Assembly (NCBI GenBank): GCA_021904315.1
Contig: CM038924.1
Location: 1,054,001-1,118,000, forward strand
Source: Sphagnum magellanicum
Lineage: Eukaryota > Streptophyta > Sphagnopsida > Sphagnales > Sphagnaceae
Direction: 5' to 3'
Length of the DNA stretch: 64,000 bases
This document shows, piece after piece, positions 1 through 9,760 of the stretch (positions are counted from its first letter, which is position 1; every line of letters starts with the position of its first letter). A program made the translations under genes and the position numbers. The notes under the pieces are model-generated. The model was not told where the DNA came from. It saw only the letters and a list, made by a program, of their open reading frames with translations, and ran no database searches.

Positions 1-8
1 CTTCAAAT

Positions 9-180
9 CTCCCTTAACAGATTAGGGTTTTGACATTTTGACTCCAAAGCTCCCTTAACAGATTAGGGTTTTGACATTTGGACTCCAAAGCTCCCTTAAC
101 AGATTAGGGTTTTGAAGCTCCCTTAACAGATTAGGGTTTTGACATTTTGACTCCAAAGCTCCCTTAAAAGATCTAGGGTG
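9..180. repeat. 41-bp minisatellite at the left edge
   Basis: Four head-to-tail units begin at 9, 50, 91 and 118, each opening with ctcccttaacagattagggt, followed by a degenerate fifth from 159. The full unit is 41 bp; the third lacks about 14 bp. The gattaggg core recalls the plant telomere motif but the unit is much longer, so this is an interstitial minisatellite. It probably continues outside the window. Confidence 0.95.
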
Positions 181-851
181 GCAGATTATCTTGTTTTCTC
201 GACCACATTATTATCAGACATAGTGTTTGGGTGACAAAAATCTCGGAGCACACACACATGAAGGAAGAAGCGTGGCGAGAGAAGCTGATCTGCCCGCGAT
301 CTTCCACAAACCCTGGCAGGCAGAAAATACCCACGCTTTGCTCGGTGGAACTGGGCGCACGTCTGTCTGCCACTGTAGCTTCCATTTCCACCCTCCCCAG
401 GAACTGGCGAGAGATGCTTTGAGCACTCTGCCCGAGTTTCTCACGAGCCTCAACGTTCACCTTCGTGCTCACCTGCCTAGTTCTTGACGCGCCCATGATC
501 CAGTATTTTTTATTCTGGCGAAATTTTCACCATTTTTCAACAAAGAAATTGAGTTTTTTTTTAAATTAAAAAAAAAAAAACTCAAGTGAAGATTTGACTA
601 ATTTTGCTATTGTTGGGTCAAATCTCGCCAAAAATTTGATACCCAAAAAATTGAAAAAAAAAAGAAAAAGAAACCATTGCGCCCATCCTCCATAACCATT
701 TTCTCACTGCACACCATACACACAACGTGTTTCTCAATTTTTTTAAAAAAAATTTTTATCACATTTTTTTGGTCTTTCTCACAAAGGTTTAGGTTAGAGC
801 TTTGTGTGGGTTTATGTCAGGGTTGGGTTGGGAACAAAAGGAGGTTGATGG
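181..851. other. intergenic, with a GC-richer island at about 220-490
   Basis: The island is clearly richer in G+C than its surroundings and is open on both strands (86 codons plus strand, 107 codons minus strand). On the minus strand an ATG near 496 is followed within 30 bases by a CAG/GTGAGC splice-donor-like site, so it could be a first exon of a minus-strand gene leaving the window. I recognise no protein family. From 500 on it is A/T homopolymer-rich. Confidence 0.35.
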
Positions 852-997
852 GAACAAAGGATTTTGAAGGGGCTATTGATGGGAACAACAGGGATTTGAT
901 AGGAACTGTTTGAGAACTTGATTGAGAACAAAAGGATTTTGATGGGTTATTGATAAGAACAAGAGGAATTTGATGGGAACTGTTCGGGAACTTGATG
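852..997. repeat. two-copy 73-bp direct repeat
   Basis: Two adjacent units starting at 852 and 925 share the phrases gaacaaaggattttga and gggaactgtt, with several substitutions between them. No coding role is evident; a short plus-strand frame through the first copy looks accidental. Confidence 0.75.
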
Positions 998-1697
998 GGA
1001 ATTCAACCCCTCACTCAATTGGGATTGTATTTTAACAAGGTATGTTATACACAATAGCTTTGCCATTCAATTAAAATAAAAAATGGACATTGTATGATAA
1101 ATTGGTCATAGCTTGGGGAAAAATAAATAATAATTAAAAAAAAAAAACCTCATCATGTTGTTGTAAAGCCAAAATTGTCATGATTTTTTTTTTTTTCTTT
1201 TTCAAATTTTAACAGCACAGTAGTTACAAGCAACCCAAATGGGATCTCACATTAAATGATGACAAGTTTAAAAAACCTACCTAAACATTTGAAAAATTGT
1301 TACTGAACTAAAAACCAATAGCGAAGAAATGTTGCAAAATGATTTTCAATTTTTTGAAAATTTAATGATTTTCTTATTAAAACAGTGATCAATTATTTCC
1401 ATTTTTCATATTTTTTTGTACATTTGTGAAAAATTTCAAACCCAAAAAAAAAAAAAAACTTATTATGACATGTGTAATTGAATGTTTCAATCACATTGTC
1501 ACATTTTGAAAGAATTACATGAATTTTTGTATACGATGGGTGCCTTAATCATCTTTTTTTTTTTGTGAAGATAGTTTCAAATTTAATTTTGTGGGTTATG
1601 GATTGGTGACAAAGTCACTTGGGGCTGAGTGCACATTTAGGATTTAAATTCTATTTATTTTATTGTTGAATCTGTCACCCCAGACCTTTTATGTCAG

Positions 1698-1800
1698 GGA
1701 ATGGTCAAGCCCCTTTGCCAGTTACATTGGGTGGTACATCACTTACACACCTCATGCCTGACACATTACAGAACAGAATGGGCAGGGGCGTGACCATTCC
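1698..1800. repeat. imperfect inverted repeat, about 21-bp arms, 60-base loop
   Basis: The arm ggaatggtcaagcccctt starting at 1698 is nearly the reverse complement of ggggcgtgaccattcc ending at 1800. A second pair, tgtcagg near 1692 and cctgaca near 1757, lies in the same interval. It could fold as an RNA or be the remnant of a small foldback element. It does not overlap any gene I can support. Confidence 0.7.
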
Positions 1801-2008
1801 AAAGTACATATAAGAGGTAGCTTTAAATATCCATTCTATTTGCCCAGACCCAATAATGAAACCCTAAAAAAAACCATTTTACAAACCAGCCCAAGACTGT
1901 GAAGTCTCTTGTCTCTTGTACCTTAAAAAGCATTTCAAAAAAGTAGCCCTAAGTCTGAAAGACACTGGAAAATTTCAGTACATTGGCATGGGGGGTTGGG
2001 GAAGAGGC

Positions 2009-2029
2009 AGATAATAATAATAATAATTC
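2009..2029. repeat. (ATA)n microsatellite
   Basis: A pure run of about six ATA/AAT units with no coding context. Confidence 0.95.
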
Positions 2030-2712
2030 CATTGACAGATGATTTCATTGCACTTGGTTTAGGTGGGATGGGCTATAGTTTTGTAGGTTGTACAAAAAGA
2101 CAATTTTAACCTACAAATTTATTAGAGATTGATTATTAGAAATCAAAATTTGAAAAAAAAAAAAAACATTTAAGAAGTTGTAATGTTTCAAAATATCTTT
2201 ATGAATCTTAAGATATTGAAAGAGAAACAAATCTCTTTATTTTTTTCAATGTCTTTTTGGAATCTTTTGTGTCTTTTCAAATTATAAAAAAAATAAAAAT
2301 CTTTGTGTCTTTTTCAATTTCATACTCATGTTTAGATGTAATTTCGTACAAATGTAAATATGTATTATTTTATTTAAATATGTTGAGATTATTTCAAGAG
2401 ATTAACATGCTTTTTTTCTTTTTTTTTTCAGATTAAGCTAATTTTTTAATAAAAAATTCTCTCTTAAATACCTAATTCAAAGATTTAATCCTCACTTGGT
2501 TAACTGATTTAATGTTTATCCACTCTAATTGCTTTAAAATTTTCAATGAATTAAAAAGACAGATGGCTGATTAAATCTCCCCTTGGATGATAATTGGGCA
2601 ATATTTTGTTACAATTTGAATCTTATATATATATATCTGAAAATAACAAAGTTTTCAGATGTAAACCCTTATTTATTTTGCCATTTCATCCATAGCAGCG
2701 CGGAGCCCAACT

Positions 2713-2740
2713 AATAATAGTAGCAGCAGCAACAACAGCA

Positions 2741-2774
<34 letters not shown>

Positions 2775-2826
2775 GTATAGTAATAGTAAATAATAATAAC
2801 ACCAATAATACTAGCAATAATAACAA
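2713..2826. repeat. imperfect AAT/AGT/AAC trinucleotide microsatellite
   Basis: About 110 bp of AAT units interrupted by AGT, AAC and AGC triplets. The interruptions suggest an old tract. No open frame with a recognisable protein runs through it. Confidence 0.95.
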
Positions 2827-3525
2827 GGGGTGTGTCACACTGTGGCCTTGCCATTTACATTTAATGTATCTTAAGGCAAAAGAAAGAATTATGGAAACTC
2901 AAATATTTCATAATGCAAAAATATAATCTTCAAAAAAATCCTCTAAAAGAAATTCCAAAATCCTTCAGGATATTATTATAACTCTATTATAACTAATCTC
3001 AAGTTTCAACACAAGCCAAAATATAATCTCTCAAAAATCCTCATATAAAAATAGACCTATTATTATTTACCTAGGGCCAAAATCCATTATGCTACTATAC
3101 TCTAGAATGAATCTAAACACAATATCCTTGCCTTGGTAGTATGCAGGCCCCCCTTCACCCCCCCCAACTGCTCAAAGTCTCGACCAAACGACAACGTAGT
3201 CAGGAAGAAATGGTTTTTCCCACGTTTATTTGGGTTGACAAAAGGGGCGGCGCTTTCTATTTATCGTAAAAGGAGATGGATGGTCCCAAGGAAAATGTGC
3301 ATTAAAAAATCTAGGCAATAATTTCCTTGTCTTTTCTTTGTTGCTCTCTCAATAGTTGCTCAAGTTTTGTTTGTTGAAGGTTTTGTTGTTTGGAGTTTTG
3401 TTGTTGAAGTTTCGTTGTCGGTTTTTGATGATCTGTGTATTTACATATGAAGAAGGTGTATGTACTACTGATAGAGATTTTGATATTTGCTGTTTTGCAA
3501 TCCATTTAAGCTAAAGAAAGGATTT

Positions 3526-3706
3526 GAAGTTCTTGGGTTTGAATTTGAAGCAAGCTAGACTTGGGGGATTTGAAGCTCTTGGGTTTGAAGCAAGCTAGAC
3601 TTGGGGGATTTGAAGCTCTTGGGTTTGAAGCAAGCTAGACTTGGAGGATTTGAAGCTCTTGGGTTTGAAGCAAGCTAGACTTGGAGGATTTGAAGCTCTT
3701 GGGGTT
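3526..3706. repeat. 40-bp minisatellite in the kinase leader
   Basis: Units begin at 3526, 3572, 3612 and 3652, and a partial one at 3692. Each opens with gaagctcttgggtttgaagc; the first carries 6 extra bases. Forty is not a multiple of three, so the array would shift reading frame from unit to unit, which fits non-coding leader sequence rather than protein. It lies about 0.45 kb upstream of the kinase start and 70 bases upstream of the upstream ATG at 3778. Confidence 0.95.
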
Positions 3707-3777
3707 CTGGGGTAGAAGAAGATGGATTTGGGTGATGGGTTTATGGGAATTTGGAGTTTGATCATGTGAGTTCCAGC

Positions 3778-3978
3778 ATGGAAGATAATTGGGGAGGACC
3801 AGGACTAGAAGCAGCTGCAGGACCAGAAGTGGAAGGAGATCAGCAGGTGAGGAGGAGGCTCCATATATCACATGCTGCTGCAGCTAAAGGATTGATACGT
3901 TACAGAAACAAGGGAAAGAGAGACCAAATGCCTGACCTCCAGAGACATCACATGCAGCAGCAGCAGCAACAGCAGTGA
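3778..3978 (+). other. upstream ORF or alternative first exon of the kinase gene
   Basis: An ATG at 3778 opens a 66-codon frame ending in a run of glutamines encoded by CAG/CAA (about 3952-3975), closed by tandem stops. It is in the same frame as the kinase. A strong donor CAG/GTGAGG lies at 3846/3847 and an acceptor TTTAG/GAG at 4092/4093. Both leave phase 0, so splicing would join 23 codons from here to 21 codons upstream of the kinase ATG without a stop. The frame may thus be a translated uORF if unspliced, or an N-terminal exon if spliced. Only transcript data can decide. Confidence 0.45.
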
Positions 3979-4155
3979 TAAAGTGTTTTAGAGAAACAAG
4001 GGACAGAGATCTGTACAACATATTGTAGAGAGAAATGATGATGATGAGCAAGTAGGAGGATGATGGTGATGACGACGCTGGTGCTGATTTAGGAGGAGCT
4101 GGTTAACTGCAAGATTGAAGGGACGAGGAGTGACGGTTGCCTGCAACTACTAGTG

Positions 4156-6153
4156 ATGGCCATGTGGACGATGAAGAATTGGAGTTTTAAGAGTAGAACT
4201 TCAGATGTAGTGCCGGAAGCAGATGGAGAGGCGAGGGAGGATTCCATTTGGGAACTATGTGAATTGGGAGAAGAAGAAGAATCTCATGGGATCGATACCA
4301 CCCATAAGTTGTTGCTTGCAATCGCGGAAGCGCGAGATTCCTGCCTGCGTGTACAGACACGGCTGATGACTGAGAAGAGAGAGTTCAAGATCAATGGGGA
4401 ACAAGCTGCTTACCTGAAGCAAAGGTTGTTGTGGGGATTACCGAACCTACCCATGCTGGATCCTCACTCCAACGTCATTTCTTTGTTGCAAGAACAAGCG
4501 GTAGCATCCATCTCCTGCAGAAGCGCAAGCTGGAGAGCAGAGTGCAACCAGGCTTTGTTGTTCTGTGCCAATAGTCTGGGAGAGATCAGCCGGATCATGA
4601 GAATTGGGGAGGCTCTCATTGTCGACTGCGTTGGGTCCTCCAAAGATTGGTCGCAGTTGGTGGTTCTGGAAAGCATTCTAGCATCGCGGAGCGACTTGGT
4701 GGCGACAAACCCAGAAAAGCCTCTCTGGTCTCCGTTCTACCTTGTTCTTCGAGAGTTTCACATCGCCCACACCCGGCTGGAGAAAGCAATTGGAGAATTG
4801 GAGGAGAGTTGCGGATTCACCTTCAACTGCATTCCACCAGAGGTGGCCAAGAACGCACGCGATCATCGCTTCAACGAAGACAAGAGATACTGTTGGTTGA
4901 ATGCTGTGAAAGATACGGAAAACCTCCTCAGAGAATGCACACAACTCGCGAAGGGAAACAACAAGAAGAGCGCCAAGTCTCGTTGCGCAAACTACATGCT
5001 CAACAAGCTCAAGTTCAGGGATGTTCAACCACCAGTAAGGCGACGAGGAGGAGGAGGAGGAGGTTCAAACCCTAACCCTAATCAAGGACCTTCAAATCCT
5101 AATCATCATAATTCGGAGTTTCTTCGCCTCGACAACGAGGACTTGGTAGGAACTAGCGATCCGTTCGCGCATGGTGCCTTTGGGTACGTGACAGAGAGGA
5201 AGTGGTTCAAGATCCCAGTGGCAGTCAAGACAATGTACTTGGAATCGCTCAAAGACACCAAGTTCTATGAGGAGGTTACACTGCTTGCGAGAGTGGAACA
5301 TCCGCATGTGGTGCGTCTGGTGGGATACTGCGAGTTCAAGGTGTGCAACAGCAGCGGCGGGGGAGGAGGAAAAACAACAAGGACGGAGGAGGCCAAAAAC
5401 AAAGTGGTGATGGAGAAGATGAGCCAAGACCTTCGCAAGCTTATGAACAAGATTCTGAAGAACAAGGAGCATGCACATCCTGAAGAACTGGAGCACCATG
5501 TGCCTTTCCCTCCCCCTGTAGCGCTGGACATCATTCTACAACTTGCAGAAGCTCTCAAGTTCCTCCGCATCCAGCGAGTAATGCATAGAGATATCAAGTC
5601 CAAAAACATTCTTGTCAATTCTCCTCATCTGCAGCAATCTGTTGCTTCTTCTACTGATAGGGTTGTTCCTTCTCTTCTGGGGGGCATTGATCATGCCTCC
5701 TCAAAGCTCCAGTACTATCATATCAAGCTTACGGATTTGGGTTTGGCACGCCACAAGCTGCCAGAGAATTCCTTGTGCTCAAGCAAGATGCAAGGATCAA
5801 CGAATTGGAGAGCACCAGAAGTGTTCAAGGAGAATCCTGACAAGTACAACTGGGCTGTAGACATCTACAGTTTTGCAATGACAAGCTATGAAATTGTGTC
5901 CGGTAAGCGCCCATTCTGGGATGGACCCACTGTTACATATGATCGACTGTGCGCTGGTGAGAGACCATGTTTGCCAGTGAACTGTCAGCCAGAGCTTGCA
6001 AATCTCATCCAGAGATGTTGGGCAACTAACCCTGATGAGAGGCCCAATATCTTCGAGGTCTGTGATGAGCTTCAAAGCTGTAAGGAAGCTTTACTCAGAA
6101 GACAATTAGTGTGGCGGAATGCTTCAGCATCATGCTCTGCAACCACAGGTTGA
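4156..6153 (+). CDS. plant-type protein kinase with N-terminal helical domain
   Basis: A single long exon encodes a 665-residue protein if the first in-frame ATG (4156, good plant context with G at -3 and +4) is used; the frame stays open upstream to 4093. Residues 1-290 are helical, Leu/Glu/Arg-rich, and resemble the N-terminal domain of plant mixed-lineage-type kinases (DUF1221-like); that link is inferred by eye. A Gly-rich and Asn/Pro-rich linker (about 296-320) precedes the kinase domain, about 328-645. Visible motifs are a glycine loop AHGAFG at 338-343 (first glycine replaced by alanine), VAVK with Lys358, HRDIKSKN with Asp479, Lys481 and Asn484, DLG at 527-529 in place of DFG, and APE at 553-555. 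Lys358, Asp479 and Asp527 are all kept, so it is probably catalytically active, phosphorylating Ser/Thr. There are two insertions: one Gly-rich after strand beta-4, and one Ser-rich of about 35 residues between the catalytic loop and DLG. There is no signal peptide or membrane segment, so it is likely cytosolic. Substrate and pathway are unknown. Confidence 0.92.
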   Translation: MAMWTMKNWSFKSRTSDVVPEADGEAREDSIWELCELGEEEESHGIDTTHKLLLAIAEARDSCLRVQTRLMTEKREFKINGEQAAYLKQRLLWGLPNLPMLDPHSNVISLLQEQAVASISCRSASWRAECNQALLFCANSLGEISRIMRIGEALIVDCVGSSKDWSQLVVLESILASRSDLVATNPEKPLWSPFYLVLREFHIAHTRLEKAIGELEESCGFTFNCIPPEVAKNARDHRFNEDKRYCWLNAVKDTENLLRECTQLAKGNNKKSAKSRCANYMLNKLKFRDVQPPVRRRGGGGGGSNPNPNQGPSNPNHHNSEFLRLDNEDLVGTSDPFAHGAFGYVTERKWFKIPVAVKTMYLESLKDTKFYEEVTLLARVEHPHVVRLVGYCEFKVCNSSGGGGGKTTRTEEAKNKVVMEKMSQDLRKLMNKILKNKEHAHPEELEHHVPFPPPVALDIILQLAEALKFLRIQRVMHRDIKSKNILVNSPHLQQSVASSTDRVVPSLLGGIDHASSKLQYYHIKLTDLGLARHKLPENSLCSSKMQGSTNWRAPEVFKENPDKYNWAVDIYSFAMTSYEIVSGKRPFWDGPTVTYDRLCAGERPCLPVNCQPELANLIQRCWATNPDERPNIFEVCDELQSCKEALLRRQLVWRNASASCSATTG

Positions 6154-6600
6154 CAAGGAGATCAGCTGCAGAAACACATCTTCTTGGAGGTCAGCCATTC
6201 TTCCCTCAGCTTCATATAGTATGTTAGCCAGAGCTCTTTGGTTTCATAAGCAAAAGTTTTCACTCCCATCTCTTGCCTGATATGGAACCTTGCATTTTGT
6301 GAATCTAAATTGTCCAGAAGCTCAATCTCTTGCGTGGATATGGAAATTGCATTTTGTGAGCCAAGTTCCATATCAGGTAAAGAGATTGTAAATAGTGCCA
6401 AAGGCTCAATCTCTTGATCAGTATGGAACTCTGTTTCGTGAATGTAAGAATAGTCCAGAAAGCTCAGTTTCTTGCCTGATGTGGAACCTTTTTTCATGAA
6501 TGTGAATAATCCACAAGCTCCATGATGGCACTCAACTTTTTTCTTGTCCAGCTGCTGTCTAAATGTGCACTTTTGTTTTAATTTCAGCACAGAGTTTGGA
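6154..6600. repeat. probable 3' UTR holding a degenerate 55-60-bp repeat
   Basis: Units resembling ctcttgcctgatatggaacc start near 6267, 6321, 6404 and 6463, with a short inverted fragment near 6372. A 142-codon minus-strand frame (6162-6590) runs through the repeat and gives repetitive peptide text with no family resemblance. I treat it as a shadow. An acceptor-like ttttaatttcag ends at 6587, so a 3' UTR intron is possible but not shown. Confidence 0.6.
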
Positions 6601-9400
6601 ATCTGGTGGTCATCCTGCAGGGTCTGCTTCTTATCACAGCCTTGTTTATTTGTTTCTGATCAAGTGTGTCAGTTGTGGATTAGAGAATCTTATTTCATCT
6701 GTCAGACCCATAGCCAATGGTGATATTATGTCATCTGATTGGTACAGGTATTGACTGGAACTTTTGTGAAACATTTGATTGCTGTTCTCCATTAAATTGA
6801 AAATTTTTCGTAGCATTTCTCATGCAAACTCTGTTGTGATGCAGATGAGGACATACATTATCAATGATGGTGAGAGGAAAGACCTGGTTATTGACTTCAC
6901 GATTGCACACAAAAATTCTGTTTCTAAAAAGGATAGAACTTGAGCTTCTTCCAACCTGAGATAAGTTCTTTTGCAAAACATAACACAAAGCTGATGATGA
7001 GTTGGGAGGCAAATGCAGGAGGATGCTGCTATAACAGAGTCATGAATTGAGGGAAATCAAGAGGTTGGGTTTGAAGACAAACAGCTTTGAATGGGTATCA
7101 TGAAAGTGCATCAAAACTCTGAATCCATTTCCAAATTTTGTAGAATACAAAACTTGCAGTTGGGAGAAACTTCACATGTTCAAACATCATCTAAAACTAA
7201 ACAAGATCTGATATAGACACTACTGGGGTGTTTTGATCTCATTGTACATTCTGTATAGGTACTCTTCCCCAAACCAACCCCCATGACTTACCACCTCTGA
7301 AGCTATAACCCTAAAGCTTATAATTAGATCTAATTAGATTTGTGTTGATCTTGTGTGAACAGTCTGCAGGCGACTGGATTTGATCAACTAATTAGGTCGT
7401 GCTTAGTCTAAAACTGAAATGGGTAGCTGGTTTCAGATTCCATATTCAGCAAAAATGAAGGATTTTTTTTATTGATGGCTAACCAATGATTTGGTAGCCA
7501 CTATCTTGCAATTAGAGCAGAGAAGGGGGCACACAAAATTATTTTCATTTTGCCCAACATTTGACTGTGCACAACATAATAGGTAATTGATTTTGTCCTG
7601 TTGTAAGTTGCAACTAGTGAAGGGTTTTTTTTTCTTGCCAGGGTACCAAATGAATTTGGTTTTTATTGGTGGTATTCATATGATGTTTTTATATGGTCTT
7701 TGTTGGTGGTTCATCTTGGCAAAAAATTCCTAGATTAATGCTACAAAGAATTTAATGGATCCCATATAAAATGGGTATTAGGACTATAACATTAAAGATC
7801 AAAGATAATTTCCTTTTTCTTAATGTTTGAAAATTTTGGAGGGAGAAAAAGTAAAAACTGGCATGGTCAGGCACCTTCTTGGATGACTACATAACAGGAG
7901 TTGTGCAAAAGTATCTCCATTTGAAGGGCAAGTTCTCACACCATTTCTGCCATGCAGATGTTCCCAAGTGCACAAATTGTTACTTGAACAAAAAACTGGT
8001 TTGAAAGATTGAAGTCACTGTATCAATAATCAAGGAAGATATGAGAGTTATCTTTAGCAAAGTACTTTGAGACCCTTTACAACAAACCGATTTGTTCAAC
8101 AGGGCAGCTACCACACTGGAGCTTGAATGTTGATCTCAAAGAACCCAAAACAGACTTTTAGTTTCTTGTTTTCAAGAGACAAATTGATGGCACATACAAC
8201 AAAATGTTGTAAATGCTAACATTTGAGAGAATGTGACCAGCATCAGCACCTCCTACTGCTCATCCAGCAGCAACATCTACCCCAAGTATCCAATACTTTT
8301 CTCTAGAATGCTTCCTGATCATTGCCCTTGAATGCATTGCATAGGATTGCACATTCTTTTGCGGCTTTGCCACCACTGCCCTCTCATCTGCTGTTGTCTT
8401 AAAAGCCCTAATTAATGACTGAATCCATGTGTTTCTGGAAGAAAACAAATCAGGCTTTAAGCACCATGATAAACAACAAAACAAATGAACCAAAAAATCC
8501 AATTGGAACCCTAGAAACCAGCACAGCTTTTAAGCTCAAGTTTCATCACCCAAAGTGAATGCCCACATGAACAAGTGATGCCTTAAACCCCATGGTAGTA
8601 CGAAAACAAACCACACATGCTACCATGAATGTCCTCCAATTGCCACATCTTGCCAAATGCAGGTTCATACTCTACTTTGCATGGCCTGAAACATACACCA
8701 CCTACAGGTGATCAATAATATTGATCATTCCTCCAAATGTAACAATTCAGATTGCATCCTTTTTCAAAACACGATAAGAACCCGACACCAGAAAAGAACG
8801 AAACCATTCCAACCAAACAACACTATCCAGCAACACGAAGGCCTTGAATATTATCTAGCAAAAGCATTCAAGACAATATAACACCGAAAACTGAATCCAA
8901 TCTGGGAACAAGACAGGCCAAGAATTTGTAATCTGCTGGTCCTTTAAGAAAGGGCATGTGATACCACAAATCTCTGAATCAATTATTCAGAGCATGACCC
9001 CCAACAATGACCAAGTAAAGATGAGCTCAACCTCTTAAATTTCCCAATCTCCACAAGAAAAAACCATGTCAGGTAATTTGCTTGTACTGGTTACTAACTG
9101 ATTTTTGAACAAATCAGAATCATGCAGCTACTACTAATGAACAAATTGAACTACCAACAAGTGGTGTTCTATATTCGTAGAATAGAATGTCCAAGCAACT
9201 CATCAGTCAAGCAATAGTATGACTGAAACAAGGTGAAGCAGCAGGCCAATTGTTATCCCCAAAGTTGACTTCCTTGCCAGACAGAAGGAAACCAGAAGGA
9301 AGCAAAAGCAAGCAACAGCAAAAGGAACACAGGACTGAATGAAGACAATGGGTGCCTCTTCCACCGTCTAAAGAGAACTTGACACCAAAAAAGAAACAGA
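6601..9400. other. intergenic region downstream of the kinase gene
   Basis: It contains moderately complex sequence, less AT-rich to 9.4 kb than what follows. An 80-codon minus-strand frame at 8260-8502, rich in Lys, Arg and Ala, has a more protein-like composition than its neighbours and a possible acceptor just upstream of an aaacacatgg start. I cannot match it to a family and do not call a gene. Nothing else is supportable. Confidence 0.5.
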
Positions 9401-9760
9401 GGCACATATTGTTCACATTGGGTACATGTGTTCCCATGAAGTTCCTGATCAGTTCTCAACATGTTCCTCAAGTTCTCAATGTGTTCTCCAACATGTTCCC
9501 TATAGCTCCTCACTTGATCCTATGTCCTTTGACCTAAGTTCTACTCTTGAAATCTATATAACCAGCCTAAAGGAGGAAATTAGAACATATCTATTTTGGG
9601 ACTCCCAAAGCTTCATAATTTTTTTTGTGATGGGCCAAAACACCCATCACAAAAGGAAAATAAATAAATTGGGAGTCACCACAACTAATCACTATGAGTC
9701 ATGACTCATAATATATTCCATGCCAATAATAATTGGCATATGGAAATGAGTTATTACCCA
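9400..9760. repeat. member of a dispersed repeat family (also at 50, 56 and 60 kb)
   Basis: The order of phrases atgttccctatagc, cctatgtcctttgacc, tgatgggcca and aaataaataaatt matches, with many substitutions, the copy at about 56.0-56.34 kb in the same orientation. It also matches the reverse complements of about 49.73-50.16 and 59.93-60.36 kb. The family is unclassified and non-coding. Confidence 0.65.
9599..9740. repeat. cluster of nested inverted repeats and palindromes
   Basis: Four dyads lie within 140 bp: gactcccaa (9600) against ttgggagtc (9668); ttttgtgatggg (9623-9634) against cccatcacaaaa (9643-9654); a perfect 18-bp palindrome tatgagtcatgactcata (9693-9710); and tgccaat against attggca (9721-9738). 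Together they could form one cruciform or stem-rich RNA within the dispersed repeat member. Confidence 0.9.

Larger units (their letters stand above)
998..3300. other. AT-rich intergenic region upstream of the kinase gene
   Basis: Long A and T runs, no frame with convincing coding character, and two simple-repeat tracts (listed separately). A 62-codon plus-strand frame at 3133-3321 has no recognisable motif. A TATA-like catataag near 1807 follows an inverted repeat, but no gene is visible just downstream of it. Confidence 0.6.

Noticed and set aside
9-180. gattaggg-containing array as an interstitial telomere
   Set aside because: The repeat unit is 41 bp with one ttaggg-like word each, so it is an ordinary minisatellite.
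5065-5085. aaccctaaccctaat stretch resembling plant telomere repeats
   Set aside because: It lies in the kinase coding frame and encodes Asn-Pro repeats of the linker; only about two units long.
6162-6590. 142-codon minus-strand frame after the kinase stop
   Set aside because: It runs through a degenerate tandem repeat and gives repetitive peptide text with no family motif; most likely accidental.
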